The notes beneath the pieces were generated by a model, which was not told the DNA's origin, made no database searches, and was given only the letters and a program-made list of their open reading frames with translations. A DNA stretch of 40,637 nucleotides, taken from NCBI GenBank assembly GCA_030524635.1, contig JAUNGG010000034.1, positions 1 to 40,637 on the forward strand. Direction: 5' to 3'. The stretch's first letter is position 1; each line of letters opens with the position of its first letter. The stretch is from Lachnospiraceae bacterium. Lineage in GTDB: Bacteria; Bacillota; Clostridia; Lachnospirales; Lachnospiraceae. Made by a program: the position numbers and the translations under genes. Positions 13,897 through 21,997 of this stretch are shown piece by piece.

Positions 13897-14931
13897 TTAC
13901 CGTGCCATTTCACTCTGCGGCCCCTTCTGATTATGAGCCTTGATGATAGTCTCAATCTCCTCCAGATTAGAGGTCGGCATATCACCTGGAATGGTGTTCT
14001 TTACTGCACTGGTAGCATTGCCGAACTGAACTGCCTTCATACAGTCACCGCCGCTGGTTAAAAGACCATAGAGGGCGCCGGAAATGTAGGCATCGCCGCT
14101 TCCGATCCGGTCAACTACCTCGATATCCCGGTATGGCTCCTCCTCATAAAACTCATCTTTGGCCGCATCGTACATCACAGAACCGAAGGTATGACGCTTC
14201 GGGCTGTGCACGATCCGCTGGGTGGCCGCCACTACGCTGATGGGATATTCTTCGGTAAAGCTCTTCATCATCTCCTTGGCTGTTCCGGTCTTTTTAAAGG
14301 TAAGGCGGGCCGTATCCTCGGAACAGAAGAAAATATCCACATAGGGAAGGATCTGCTCGATACATGCCTTTGCCTCTTCTCCTGTCCAGAGATTGCCGCG
14401 GAAGTTTACATCGAAGGAAACCAAAGTTCCGGCTTCCTTAAACCGCTTGATCATCTCGATGGTGGTTTCTCTGGCCTTCTGGCTTAAAGCCATGGTAATG
14501 CCGCTGGTATGGAAACATTTGGTCGCTCCATATACATCTGTCGGGATTTCATTAATGTCCAGGGAATAGAAAGAGCTGTTGGTACGGTCATAAATTACCT
14601 TGGGTTTTCTGGGATATGCGCCGTTTTCATAATAGTAGATACCCACACGGGCGTTTGGATTGTTATCGTAAATAAAGAAGTCATCGCTGACTCCATAAGA
14701 ACGAATCTTTCCCTTCATAAAGCTTCCGATATCATGGGACGGCAGCTTGGAGATGATGCCGGTATGCAGACCCAGCAGGGATACGCCGGTAGCCACATTT
14801 AACTCTGCGCCTCCTACCTGCTTTTCAAATACATCACAGCGCATCAGACGCTCATTATTTGGCGGGGACAGACGAAGCAGAAGCTGTCCGAATGTTACTA
14901 AATCAAAGGTCCTGTTGGTGAGATCGTTCAT
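13897..14931 (-). CDS. PfkB family sugar kinase, KdgK paralogue
   Basis: The 344-residue kinase has the PfkB N-terminal Gly-rich motif (KQVGGAELNVATGVSLLGL) and the C-terminal signature with the catalytic Asp in GSGDAYISGALYG, where the more usual sequence is GAGDAF. LVSFDVNFRGNLW and IPGDMPT match KDG kinases. It is clearly related to the next gene upstream (15063-16094), sharing LRLSPPNNE/LRLSTPNNE, VDVNFR-like segments and HTIPGD/NTIPGD ends. Substrate may be KDG or another keto-sugar such as fructose or tagatose. The start at 14931 has GGAGG five bases upstream; the longer ORF to 14952 has none. A terminator separates it from kdgK. Confidence 0.82.
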   Translation of the reverse strand: MNDLTNRTFDLVTFGQLLLRLSPPNNERLMRCDVFEKQVGGAELNVATGVSLLGLHTGIISKLPSHDIGSFMKGKIRSYGVSDDFFIYDNNPNARVGIYYYENGAYPRKPKVIYDRTNSSFYSLDINEIPTDVYGATKCFHTSGITMALSQKARETTIEMIKRFKEAGTLVSFDVNFRGNLWTGEEAKACIEQILPYVDIFFCSEDTARLTFKKTGTAKEMMKSFTEEYPISVVAATQRIVHSPKRHTFGSVMYDAAKDEFYEEEPYRDIEVVDRIGSGDAYISGALYGLLTSGGDCMKAVQFGNATSAVKNTIPGDMPTSNLEEIETIIKAHNQKGPQSEMAR

Positions 14932-14983
14932 ATTTTCCTCCATTCTGTGCACGCTTCACAGCACAAATCATTTCCAAAAGCAG

Positions 14984-15050
14984 AAAAAAGGCACTGCAAA
15001 ACTCCACTTGGACAGTCCTCCTGTCTTTGTTTCACGGGTTCTGCAGCGCC
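14984..15050 (-). terminator. Terminator after kdgK
   Basis: On the minus strand GGCGCTGCA (15042-15050) pairs with TGCAGTGCC (14990-14998) with one G-U pair. A smaller inner stem GACAG/CTGTC lies between, and six T follow (14984-14989). It follows the kdgK stop by 12 bases, so the second kinase is probably expressed separately or by readthrough. Confidence 0.75.
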
Positions 15051-15062
15051 CTTGCCTAACTA

Positions 15063-16094
15063 TTATCTCTGAACACGTCCGGAGCCGTCGCCGCCAGCCA
15101 GGTTGTCAACCTCAGCACGGGTAACCAGGTTGAAGTCGCCAGGAATGGTGTGCTTTAATGCAGAAGCTGCTACTGCAAACTCCAGAGCTGCCTTCATATC
15201 CTTGCCGTCTGCTAAACCGCAGATCAGACCTGCTGCGAAGGAGTCGCCGCCGCCTACACGGTCAACGATCGGGGTGATGGAGTACTTTCTGGAATGATAG
15301 AACTCACGGGTCTTTCCATCCATGATGCATGCAGACCAGCCGTTGTTGGATGCGGAATAGCTCTCACGTAAGGAGCTGATGATATACTTGAATCCGAACT
15401 TGTCAGCCATCTGATTGAAGATATCAACATAACCAGCCAGCTCTAAGTCACCGGAGGTAACATCAGTCTTGCCAGGCTTGAAGCCTAATACCTTCTCAGC
15501 ATCCTCTTCGTTGCCGATGCACACATCAACATACTGCATTAAGTTGGTCATAACCTTCTGAGCCTTCTCGGAGGACCATAATTTCTTACGGAAATTTAAG
15601 TCTACGGATACGGTAACGCCGTGAGCCTTAGCAGCCTTTAAAGCAGCCTCGGTCAGCTCGATTGCAGCGTCAGATACTGCTGGGGTGATACCGGTAAAGT
15701 GGAACCAGTCAGCGCCTTCGAAGATCTCATCAAAGTTGAACTCGTCAGGAGTTGCAGTAGCGATGGAGCTGTCAGCACGGTCATAAACAACGTTGGAAGC
15801 TCTCATAGCAGAACCGGTCTCTAAGAAGTAGATACCTAATCTCTTGCCGCTTCTTGCAATGTGCTTGGTTCCTACATTGTACTTTCTTAATGCAGCAACT
15901 GCACAGTCACCGATCGGGTTAGCCGGTACAGCAGATACAAAATCAGCATCATGGCCGTAGTTTGCTAAGGAAACTGCTACGTTAGCCTCGCCGCCGCCGT
16001 AGTTGATATCGAACTCGTCTGCCTGGATGAACTTCTCATTATTTGGGGTGGATAATCTTAACATGATCTCGCCCATGGTAACAATCTTTGCCAT
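15063..16094 (-). CDS. kdgK: 2-keto-3-deoxygluconate kinase
   Basis: The 343-residue PfkB kinase phosphorylates 2-keto-3-deoxygluconate to KDPG in the uronate pathway. It shows MGEIMLRLSTPNNEKF, the sugar-contact loop YGGGEANVAVSLA, YDRADSSIA, VSVDLNFRKKLW and the ATP/anion-hole motif RVGGGDSFAAGLICG with the catalytic Asp, ending HTIPGDFNLVT. These match bacterial KdgK closely. The start at 16094 follows AAAAGGAG; the ORF could extend to 16151 but would overlap eda. It lies 37 bases after eda, so eda-kdgK form an operon. Codon choice is strongly biased (GCT, TTA, CCG), like eda and uxaC, suggesting high expression. Confidence 0.92.
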   Translation of the reverse strand: MAKIVTMGEIMLRLSTPNNEKFIQADEFDINYGGGEANVAVSLANYGHDADFVSAVPANPIGDCAVAALRKYNVGTKHIARSGKRLGIYFLETGSAMRASNVVYDRADSSIATATPDEFNFDEIFEGADWFHFTGITPAVSDAAIELTEAALKAAKAHGVTVSVDLNFRKKLWSSEKAQKVMTNLMQYVDVCIGNEEDAEKVLGFKPGKTDVTSGDLELAGYVDIFNQMADKFGFKYIISSLRESYSASNNGWSACIMDGKTREFYHSRKYSITPIVDRVGGGDSFAAGLICGLADGKDMKAALEFAVAASALKHTIPGDFNLVTRAEVDNLAGGDGSGRVQR

Positions 16095-16131
16095 TTTCTT
16101 TTCTCCTTTTATGACCTGAATTTTTTCTTTG

Positions 16132-16782
16132 TTATGCTCTTGCTGCTGCAACTGCTGCTACGAACTCCTGAGCCTTAGCGGTTACTGCTGCGAAATCGCC
16201 TGTCTTAGCGCCCTTGGTTAAGCTGCTGCCGGTACCTACTGCGTAAGCGCCTGCCTTTAACCACTTGTCAACATTATCTACATCAACACCGCCGGATGGC
16301 ATGAACTCGCCCTGCGGCAGAGGTCCCTTAAAGGAGCTGATTGCAGATGGCCCTACGATATTGCCTGGGAAGATCTTGATGATATCGCAGCCTGCCTCTA
16401 ATGCGGTGATTGCCTCGGTTGGGGTCATAACGCCTGGCAGCATCGGTACTCTGTAGCGGTTGCACAGCTTGATGGTCTCTACGTTTAAGCCTGGGCTTAC
16501 TACGTAGTTAGCGCCTGCTAAGATAACCTGACGAGCGGTCTCTGGATCCAGAACGGTACCTGCACCGATTACAACCTTGTCATTATCTCTGTACTTGTTT
16601 GCCATGGCAGCGATGAAGTCAACTGGGTTGCCCTCATCCATGGTCATGGTGATCTCGATGAAGTTGATGCCGCCTGCGATAATCGCATCAACCACCTTCT
16701 CGCCCTGCTCTAAGTTCTTTGCACGAACTACAGCTACCAGGCAGTCTTCCTTCATTCTTGCCAAAACCTGTTCTTTTTTCAT
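16132..16782 (-). CDS. eda: KDPG (2-keto-3-deoxy-6-phosphogluconate) aldolase
   Basis: The 216-residue class I aldolase cleaves KDPG to pyruvate and glyceraldehyde-3-phosphate. The Schiff-base Lys is K136 in DIIKIFP, the proton-shuttling Glu is E43 in FIEITM, and GAGTVLDPE, VSPGLN, PGVMTPTEA and PSGGV are family motifs. The length is standard. The start has a good ribosome binding site (GAAGGAGAGAATC). It heads the eda-kdgK operon, downstream of the IclR gene, with a putative IclR operator 24-39 bases before the start. Confidence 0.94.
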   Translation of the reverse strand: MKKEQVLARMKEDCLVAVVRAKNLEQGEKVVDAIIAGGINFIEITMTMDEGNPVDFIAAMANKYRDNDKVVIGAGTVLDPETARQVILAGANYVVSPGLNVETIKLCNRYRVPMLPGVMTPTEAITALEAGCDIIKIFPGNIVGPSAISSFKGPLPQGEFMPSGGVDVDNVDKWLKAGAYAVGTGSSLTKGAKTGDFAAVTAKAQEFVAAVAAARA

Positions 16783-16805
16783 GATTCTCTCCTTCTTTCT
16801 TTATA

Positions 16806-16821
16806 ATTCGCATATACGAAT
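16806..16821. promoter_or_regulatory. Putative IclR/KdgR-type operator upstream of eda
   Basis: ATTCG-CATATA-CGAAT forms a 16-bp palindrome. Its minus-strand half ATTCGTATAT is repeated exactly at 17726-17735 in front of the iclR gene. On the minus strand a TTGCAT -35-like box lies about 16 bases upstream of TATATG inside the palindrome, so binding would block a promoter. Regulator assignment is inferred from adjacency. Confidence 0.55.
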
Positions 16822-16898
16822 CAATTTCGTAAATGCAATTTTTATACTTTGATTCTACTCCCTGCTTCCAGATTTGTCAACAGAAAAAGCTAAGTTTT

Positions 16899-17681
16899 TC
16901 AAGCATTTTCAAGCTTTTCTGTTTTTTCTCCCATATATCCCAATAATCTGGAAATCTCAGCCGCCTTTTTCTGAACCAGCAGACCCAATGCCTCGTAATT
17001 TTCCGTGGGCTTGTACAGGCTGGATGCGCTGATGGCGCCCAGCACCTGCCCTTCCCGGTCAAAAATCGGAGCGCCCACACATTCCATGTGGTCTTCTCCT
17101 TCTCTGGCATCCAGAGCATATCCCTTCTCCTGCACCAGTTCCAACTCCTTCAGCAGATGCTCTGTGGACATGATGGTTCTCGGAGTTTTCTGGCGGAAAT
17201 GGATCCGGTCCATGATCGGCCTCCTGTCCTCCTCATCCATGAAGGCCAGGATCGCCTTCCCCAGAGAGGTGCAGTACAGCGGATTTTTTGTCCCTACCGT
17301 AGCGGTGGTAATGATGGGGTTCTCCGGTTCGAACTTACAGATATAAACCACCTCATGGCCAGTCAAAACCCCATAGAAGACGGTCTTGCCGATCTCTCTG
17401 GAAAAGGAGCGCAGCTCCGGCTCGATCGTGCTGAGAACATCCAGATGATTGGTGTAGCTGACACCGATCCGGTAAGCTGTCAGTCCGATGGTATAGATCT
17501 GCTTCTGTCCTTTCGTCACATGGACCATACCCGTTTCCACCAGCGTGGTCACAATATCATAGGCGCTGGTCTTCGGCATTTCCAGTGATTCACAGATCTC
17601 ATCCAGTGTGATTCCCTCCGGCCGCTTGGAAACCAGCTTTAAGATCTCCACACTTCTAAGTGTTGTTCTGTTCAGCTTCAT
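16899..17681 (-). CDS. IclR family transcriptional regulator (probable KdgR-like)
   Basis: The 260-residue regulator has an N-terminal winged helix (TTLRSVEILKLVSKRPEGIT, LDEICESLEMPKTSAYDIVTTLVE). The C-terminal IclR ligand domain includes GKTVFYGVLTGHEVVYICKF, YCTSLGKAILA, LVQEKGYALDAREGEDHMEC and VGAPIFDREGQVLGAISASS. The start at 17681 has AGAGGG six bases upstream; the ORF can extend to 17786 but those residues are not typical. IclR proteins in uronate loci respond to KDG or KDPG. Its location directly upstream of eda-kdgK and the shared ATTCGTATAT motif suggest it controls itself and that operon. Whether it represses or activates is unknown. Confidence 0.87.
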   Translation of the reverse strand: MKLNRTTLRSVEILKLVSKRPEGITLDEICESLEMPKTSAYDIVTTLVETGMVHVTKGQKQIYTIGLTAYRIGVSYTNHLDVLSTIEPELRSFSREIGKTVFYGVLTGHEVVYICKFEPENPIITTATVGTKNPLYCTSLGKAILAFMDEEDRRPIMDRIHFRQKTPRTIMSTEHLLKELELVQEKGYALDAREGEDHMECVGAPIFDREGQVLGAISASSLYKPTENYEALGLLVQKKAAEISRLLGYMGEKTEKLENA

Positions 17682-17706
17682 AATGATCCCTCTTTTCATA
17701 GAGTTG

Positions 17707-17735
17707 ATTCGCGAATTAGATTCGTATTCGTATAT
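17707..17735. promoter_or_regulatory. Putative IclR autoregulatory operator cluster
   Basis: The region holds a perfect 10-bp palindrome ATTCGCGAAT (17707-17716), then ATTCG (17720-17724) and ATTCGTATAT (17726-17735). The last element matches one half of the site before eda. It lies 26-54 bases upstream of the regulator's start codon. Confidence 0.5.
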
Positions 17736-17756
17736 CCGGTATCTTAAGTATACCGG
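17736..17756. repeat. 21-bp palindrome between uxaA and the iclR gene
   Basis: CCGGTAT (17736-17742) and ATACCGG (17750-17756) flank CTTAAGT. No T-run follows on the minus strand, so it may be an operator or a weak uxaA transcript end. It abuts the IclR motif cluster. Confidence 0.55.
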
Positions 17757-17815
17757 CTTCAGCTGAAAAAAGCAACAAAAAATCACATGGAAATCCAGGT
17801 TCTATTATCCATTCC

Positions 17816-19297
17816 TTATAAAGTCACGCCCTGCTTGAAGATCGCCCAGTCATGGAAACCGGCTTCCTCTGCCTTAACCTGCTTTCCGGAAGCCACATCC
17901 AGAACGAACTGGAACAGTGCCGCAGCCAGATCCTCCTTGGTGGCATCCTCCACCATACGTCCTGCGTTAAAATCGATCCAGTTGCTCTTATGTCCTGCCA
18001 GCTTGGAGTTGCTGGAGATCTTTACTGTGGGAACCGGAGATGCGAAAGGCGTTCCTCTTCCGGTGGTGAACAGTACAATATGAGCGCCGGACATGGCCAG
18101 TGCAGTGGAAGCTACCAGATCATTGCCGGGAGCGCTTAATAAGTTTAATCCCTTTACCTTAACCGGCTCCGTGTAGGACAATACGCCTTTGACCGGAGAG
18201 CTTCCGGACTTCTGGGTACAGCCTAAGGACTTATCCTCCAGTGTGGAGATGCCGCCCTTCTTATTGCCTGGAGATGGGTTCTCATAGATAGTCTGGTCAT
18301 GACGCTTAAAATAATTCTTAAAATCATTAATTAAATTTACCGTCTGATCAAACAGCTCCGGCGTCTCGCAGCGGTTCATCAGCAGCGTTTCAGCACCGAA
18401 CATTTCCGGAACCTCCGTCAGGATGGTGGTGCCGCCCTTAGAACATAAGATATCGGAAAATGCGCCTACTACCGGGTTCGCCGTAATACCGGACAGACCA
18501 TCCGAGCCGCCGCACTTCATGCCGATGATCAGCTCGCTGGCGTCTACCTTCTCTCTGGTGAAGGAGCCTGCATACTCAGCCAGCTCACCTAAGATCTTCA
18601 TGGCCTCCTCCTGCTCGTCCTCCACATCCTGGCACTGGAGGAAACGTACCCGCTTCTCATCGTACTCACCGATATAATCCATCAGCACCGGGATATTGCT
18701 GTTCTCACAGCCTAAGCCCAGAACCAGCACGCCGCCGGCATTTGGATGATGGATCATGTCAGCCAGGATCTTTCTGGTGTTCTCCTGATCATCCCCCATC
18801 TGAGAACATCCGTAAGGATGGGTGAAGGCTGCTACCGCGTCAATGGTTCCGCCTACAAACTTCTGTGCCTTCGCCTCAAGGGACTTGGCGATGGAATTCA
18901 CACAGCCTACCGTAGGAACGATCCACAGCTCATTGCGGACGCCTACCTTGCCGTCCTTTCTGCGGAAACCGTCAAAATACGCATGCTCCGTTTCCTTTAC
19001 CTTAGAAGCCACCGGCTCATAGGTGTAGGTCAGCAGATCGCCTAAGGCGGTCTTTAAATTGTGTACATGTACCCACTGCCCCTTCTGGATGTCTTCCTTG
19101 GCGTGGCCGATCCGGAAGCCGTACTTTACCACGTCTTCCCCGGCCTTGATTGCCTTTAAAGCAAACTTATGGCCCTGGGGAATCTCCTCCAGAGTCACTA
19201 CTTCCTCCCCTGCTACCTGCAGAGTTTCGCCCTTTTCAATGGGCCGCAGCGCTACCGCTACATTGTCATCCTCATGGATCTTCACAAAGTCCTGCAT
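17816..19297 (-). CDS. uxaA: Altronate dehydratase
   Basis: The 493-residue protein is a full-length UxaA. It has an N-terminal SAF-like part (VALRPIEKGETLQ, KFALKAIKAGEDVVKYGFRIG). The catalytic part contains GFRRKDGKVGVRNELWIVPTVGC, THPYGCSQMGDDQE, GLGCENSN, KCGGSDGLSGITANP and FTTGRGTPFASPVPTVKIS. It dehydrates D-altronate to 2-keto-3-deoxygluconate, an iron-dependent step of galacturonate breakdown. The start at 19297 follows GAGGAGAAGAATC; the longer ORF to 19411 would read through the promoter. It is divergent from the LacI-uxaC pair and controlled through the shared operator region. The substrate KDG feeds kdgK and eda nearby. Confidence 0.93.
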   Translation of the reverse strand: MQDFVKIHEDDNVAVALRPIEKGETLQVAGEEVVTLEEIPQGHKFALKAIKAGEDVVKYGFRIGHAKEDIQKGQWVHVHNLKTALGDLLTYTYEPVASKVKETEHAYFDGFRRKDGKVGVRNELWIVPTVGCVNSIAKSLEAKAQKFVGGTIDAVAAFTHPYGCSQMGDDQENTRKILADMIHHPNAGGVLVLGLGCENSNIPVLMDYIGEYDEKRVRFLQCQDVEDEQEEAMKILGELAEYAGSFTREKVDASELIIGMKCGGSDGLSGITANPVVGAFSDILCSKGGTTILTEVPEMFGAETLLMNRCETPELFDQTVNLINDFKNYFKRHDQTIYENPSPGNKKGGISTLEDKSLGCTQKSGSSPVKGVLSYTEPVKVKGLNLLSAPGNDLVASTALAMSGAHIVLFTTGRGTPFASPVPTVKISSNSKLAGHKSNWIDFNAGRMVEDATKEDLAAALFQFVLDVASGKQVKAEEAGFHDWAIFKQGVTL

Positions 19298-19325
19298 GAT
19301 TCTTCTCCTCTTCTTTTTCTGAGCA

Positions 19326-19345
19326 AATTGTAAGTGCTTACAATT
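19326..19345. promoter_or_regulatory. LacI-type operator at the uxaA promoter
   Basis: AATTGTAAG and CTTACAATT flank a central TG, a 20-bp palindrome with perfect 9-base arms. It starts immediately downstream of the uxaA -10 element (19346-19351 on the minus strand), a position suited to repression. Confidence 0.82.
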
Positions 19346-19374
19346 ATCATACAAAAAACTGGTCAGAAAGTCAA
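19346..19374 (-). promoter_or_regulatory. uxaA promoter
   Basis: On the minus strand TTGACT (19369-19374) and TATGAT (19346-19351) have 17-base spacing. It lies about 50 bases before the uxaA start codon. Confidence 0.78.
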
Positions 19375-19392
19375 TAAAAAAATAGAAAAGTA

Positions 19393-19421
19393 TTGCATTA
19401 TTTGTTAACAATATGTATAAT
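19393..19421 (+). promoter_or_regulatory. Promoter of the lacI-type gene and uxaC
   Basis: TTGCAT (19393-19398) and a perfect TATAAT (19416-19421) have 17-base spacing. The predicted start near 19428 falls next to the second operator. Confidence 0.78.
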
Positions 19422-19431
19422 AAGAGTAGCT

Positions 19432-19445
19432 TGTAAGTACTTACA
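19432..19445. promoter_or_regulatory. LacI-type operator at the lacI/uxaC promoter
   Basis: TGTAAG and CTTACA flank TA, giving a perfect 14-bp palindrome. It shares TGTAAGnnCTTACA with the site at 19326-19345. It overlaps the start of the transcript, so the regulator probably represses its own gene and uxaC. Confidence 0.82.
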
Positions 19446-19462
19446 GAATTTGAGGTGATTGG

Positions 19463-20464
19463 ATGAACATTTACGACGTATCAAAGAAAGCAAATGTTTC
19501 CATCGCAACCGTTTCCAGAGTTTTGAACGGAAATCCAAATGTCAGTGATAAGACCAGAACCAGGGTACTGGATGTTATGGAGCAGCTGGGCTACACGCCG
19601 AATGTATTTGCCAGAGGCCTTGGACTGAATACCATGAAGACCATTGGAATTATGTGTTCGGACTCTTCCGATTTATATCTGGCGAATGCAATTTATTATC
19701 TGGAAAGAAACCTTCGTTCAAATGGCTATGATGCCATACTCTGCTGCACCGGTTATGAACTGGAAACGAAACAAAAGTATTTTGACCTGCTCTGCTCCAA
19801 GCGTGTGGACGCCATCATCCTTGCCGGCTCCAAATTCATCGAGATGCGATCAAAGGATAACGCCTACATCCAGGACGCAGCCAAAAAAATTCCGATTATG
19901 CTGTTAAATGGCTACCTGGAAGGGAATAATATTTACTCCACTCTCTGCGACGACCAGGCTGCTACCTATCATGCTGCGTCCCAGCTGATCAAGTCTGGAC
20001 GGCGCAGGCTTCTGTATCTCTATACCAGCATCTCCTACAGCGGAGCCAATAAGCTGCAGGGGTATCAGAATGCCCTGGCTGATGCCGGGATTGATCTGGG
20101 ACCGGATTACATCCGGCAGTGCCCGAAGGATATTACGGCGGCGAAGGATCTGCTGCTCTCCCTCCATGAACAGGGGCTGGAGTTTGATTCCATTCTCACC
20201 TCCTCGGACGCCCTGGCTGCGGGAGCAGTGAAGTTTGCCCACGGGGCAGGACTTAAGATCCCGGAAGAGCTTTCCATCATCGGCTACAACAATTCCATCC
20301 TGTCCCGGTGCACCGACCCGGAGCTAACCAGCGTGGACAGCAAGGTGGAGGCCCTGTGCACTACCACCATCAACACACTTATGGGTGTTTTCAACGGCGT
20401 AAATGTCCCCAGCCGGACTACCATTGCCGCTGATCTAATAAAAAGAGAAACCACCAATTTCTAA
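19463..20464 (+). CDS. LacI family transcriptional regulator of uronate genes
   Basis: The 333-residue protein has the LacI helix-turn-helix and hinge (MNIYDVSKKANVSIATVSRV at residues 1-20, LNGNPNVSDKTRTRVL, MEQLGYTPNVFARGLG). The effector domain includes TIGIMCSDSSDLYLANAIYY, VDAIILAGS, SGRRRLLYLYTSISYSGANK and ILTSSDALAAGAVKFAHGAG. It likely binds TGTAAGnnCTTACA palindromes on both sides of its promoter region and is released by a uronate intermediate. The ligand is unknown. The start follows GAGGTGATTGG. uxaC follows by 23 bases, making one operon. It resembles UxaR/KdgR-type regulators of gut Firmicutes, by context only. Confidence 0.9.
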   Translation: MNIYDVSKKANVSIATVSRVLNGNPNVSDKTRTRVLDVMEQLGYTPNVFARGLGLNTMKTIGIMCSDSSDLYLANAIYYLERNLRSNGYDAILCCTGYELETKQKYFDLLCSKRVDAIILAGSKFIEMRSKDNAYIQDAAKKIPIMLLNGYLEGNNIYSTLCDDQAATYHAASQLIKSGRRRLLYLYTSISYSGANKLQGYQNALADAGIDLGPDYIRQCPKDITAAKDLLLSLHEQGLEFDSILTSSDALAAGAVKFAHGAGLKIPEELSIIGYNNSILSRCTDPELTSVDSKVEALCTTTINTLMGVFNGVNVPSRTTIAADLIKRETTNF

Positions 20465-20487
20465 CCATTTAAAGGAGGAGAACTACA

Positions 20488-21897
20488 ATGCAACCATTTA
20501 TGGACAAAGACTTCATGCTGAACACTGACATGGCAAAGACCTTATACCACGACTTTGCAGAGAACATGCCGATCGTGGACTATCACTGCCACATCAATCC
20601 TCAGGAGATCTATGAAGACAGAAAGTTCGACAATATCACTCAGGTATGGCTGGGCGGCGACCACTACAAGTGGCGTCAGATCCGTTCCAACGGCGTTGAT
20701 GAGAAGTATATCACTGGTAAAGATTCCACCGACCGTGAGAAGTTCCAGGCCTGGGCAGAGACCATGCCGAAGCTGATCGGCAACCCGCTGTATCACTGGA
20801 GCCATTTAGAGCTTCGCAAGTACTTCGGATACCAGGGCTATTTAAACGGCGATACCGCAGAGGAGGTTTGGAACCTGTGCAACGCTAAGCTGCAGGAGGA
20901 TGGTATGTCTGTCCGCAACCTGATCCGTCAGTCCAACGTTAAGGTAATCTGCACCACCGACGATCCGGTAGATTCCCTGGAATGGCATGAGAAGATCGCA
21001 GCTGACCCAACCTTTGAGGTTCAGGTACTTCCTGCATGGCGTCCGGACAAGGCTATGAACGTTGAAAAGCCAACCTACGCAGACTATATTGCTACCCTTT
21101 CCAAGGTAAGCGGAATCCAGGTTACGAATTTCGCAACCTTAAAGGAAGCATTACAGAACCGTATGGCATTCTTCAATGACCATGGCTGCTGCGTATCCGA
21201 CCACGCATTAGAGTATGTAATGTATGTTCCGGCTGATGAGGTAGAGCTGGATGCCATCATCACCAAGAGCTTAAACCACGAAGCAATCACCAAGGAGGAG
21301 GAGCTGAAATTCAAGACTGCCTTCATGCTGTTCGTGGCAAAGGAATACTGCAAGATGGGCTGGGCAATGCAGCTCCATTACGGCTGCAAGCGCGACAACA
21401 ACGCTTACATGTTCGAGCAGTTAGGCGCAGACACCGGCTTCGACTGCATCAACAACTACGCTCCAAGCGCACAGATGGCTGATTTCTTAAACGCATTAAG
21501 CGCAACCAACGAGATCCCGAAGACGATCATCTACTCCTTAAATCCAAACGATGATGCTTCTATCGGCACCATCTTAGGCTGCTTCCAGAGCCCGGAGACC
21601 GCAGGCAAGCTGCAGCAGGGTTCCGCATGGTGGTTCAATGATCACTTCAAGGGCATGACCGACCAGATGACCTCCTTAGCAAACTTAGGCTGCTTCGGCA
21701 ATTTCATCGGCATGCTGACCGACTCCAGAAGCTTCTTATCCTACACCAGACATGATTACTTCCGCCGCATCCTGTGCCGTCTGATCGGCTCCTGGGTAGA
21801 AGAAGGCATGTATCCGGCTGATATGAAGGCATTAGAGAGCATCGTAAAGGATATCTGCTTCAACAATGCAGTAAACTACTTTGGCTTTAAGCTGTAA
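20488..21897 (+). CDS. uxaC: Glucuronate/galacturonate isomerase
   Basis: The 469-residue enzyme has the full length of UxaC. The metal-binding motif VDYHCHINPQEIYED contains H33 and H35. WLGGDHYKWRQIRSNGV, KVICTTDDPVDSLEWH, VLPAWRPDKAMNVE, WAMQLHYGCKRDNN and GMLTDSRSFLSYTRHDYFRR are family sequences. It interconverts D-glucuronate and D-fructuronate, or D-galacturonate and D-tagaturonate, in the cytoplasm. It follows the LacI gene with a strong binding site (AAAGGAGGAGAACTACA). Codon use is highly biased, in line with strong induction on uronates. Transport and reductase genes for the pathway are not in the window. Confidence 0.95.
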   Translation: MQPFMDKDFMLNTDMAKTLYHDFAENMPIVDYHCHINPQEIYEDRKFDNITQVWLGGDHYKWRQIRSNGVDEKYITGKDSTDREKFQAWAETMPKLIGNPLYHWSHLELRKYFGYQGYLNGDTAEEVWNLCNAKLQEDGMSVRNLIRQSNVKVICTTDDPVDSLEWHEKIAADPTFEVQVLPAWRPDKAMNVEKPTYADYIATLSKVSGIQVTNFATLKEALQNRMAFFNDHGCCVSDHALEYVMYVPADEVELDAIITKSLNHEAITKEEELKFKTAFMLFVAKEYCKMGWAMQLHYGCKRDNNAYMFEQLGADTGFDCINNYAPSAQMADFLNALSATNEIPKTIIYSLNPNDDASIGTILGCFQSPETAGKLQQGSAWWFNDHFKGMTDQMTSLANLGCFGNFIGMLTDSRSFLSYTRHDYFRRILCRLIGSWVEEGMYPADMKALESIVKDICFNNAVNYFGFKL

Positions 21898-21935
21898 TAT
21901 CCTGATTTCTAAAATCACAGAGCATTAACATGCAG

Positions 21936-21979
21936 AACAGGCAGCACACAATCCTTTTGGAATGTACGCTGCCTGTTTT
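21936..21979 (+). terminator. Terminator of the lacI-uxaC operon
   Basis: AACAGGCAGC (21936-21945) pairs with GCTGCCTGTT (21968-21977), followed by TTTA. The loop is long (22 bases). It lies 39 bases after the uxaC stop. Confidence 0.7.
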
Positions 21980-21997
21980 ATCCTTGCCTTGTATATC

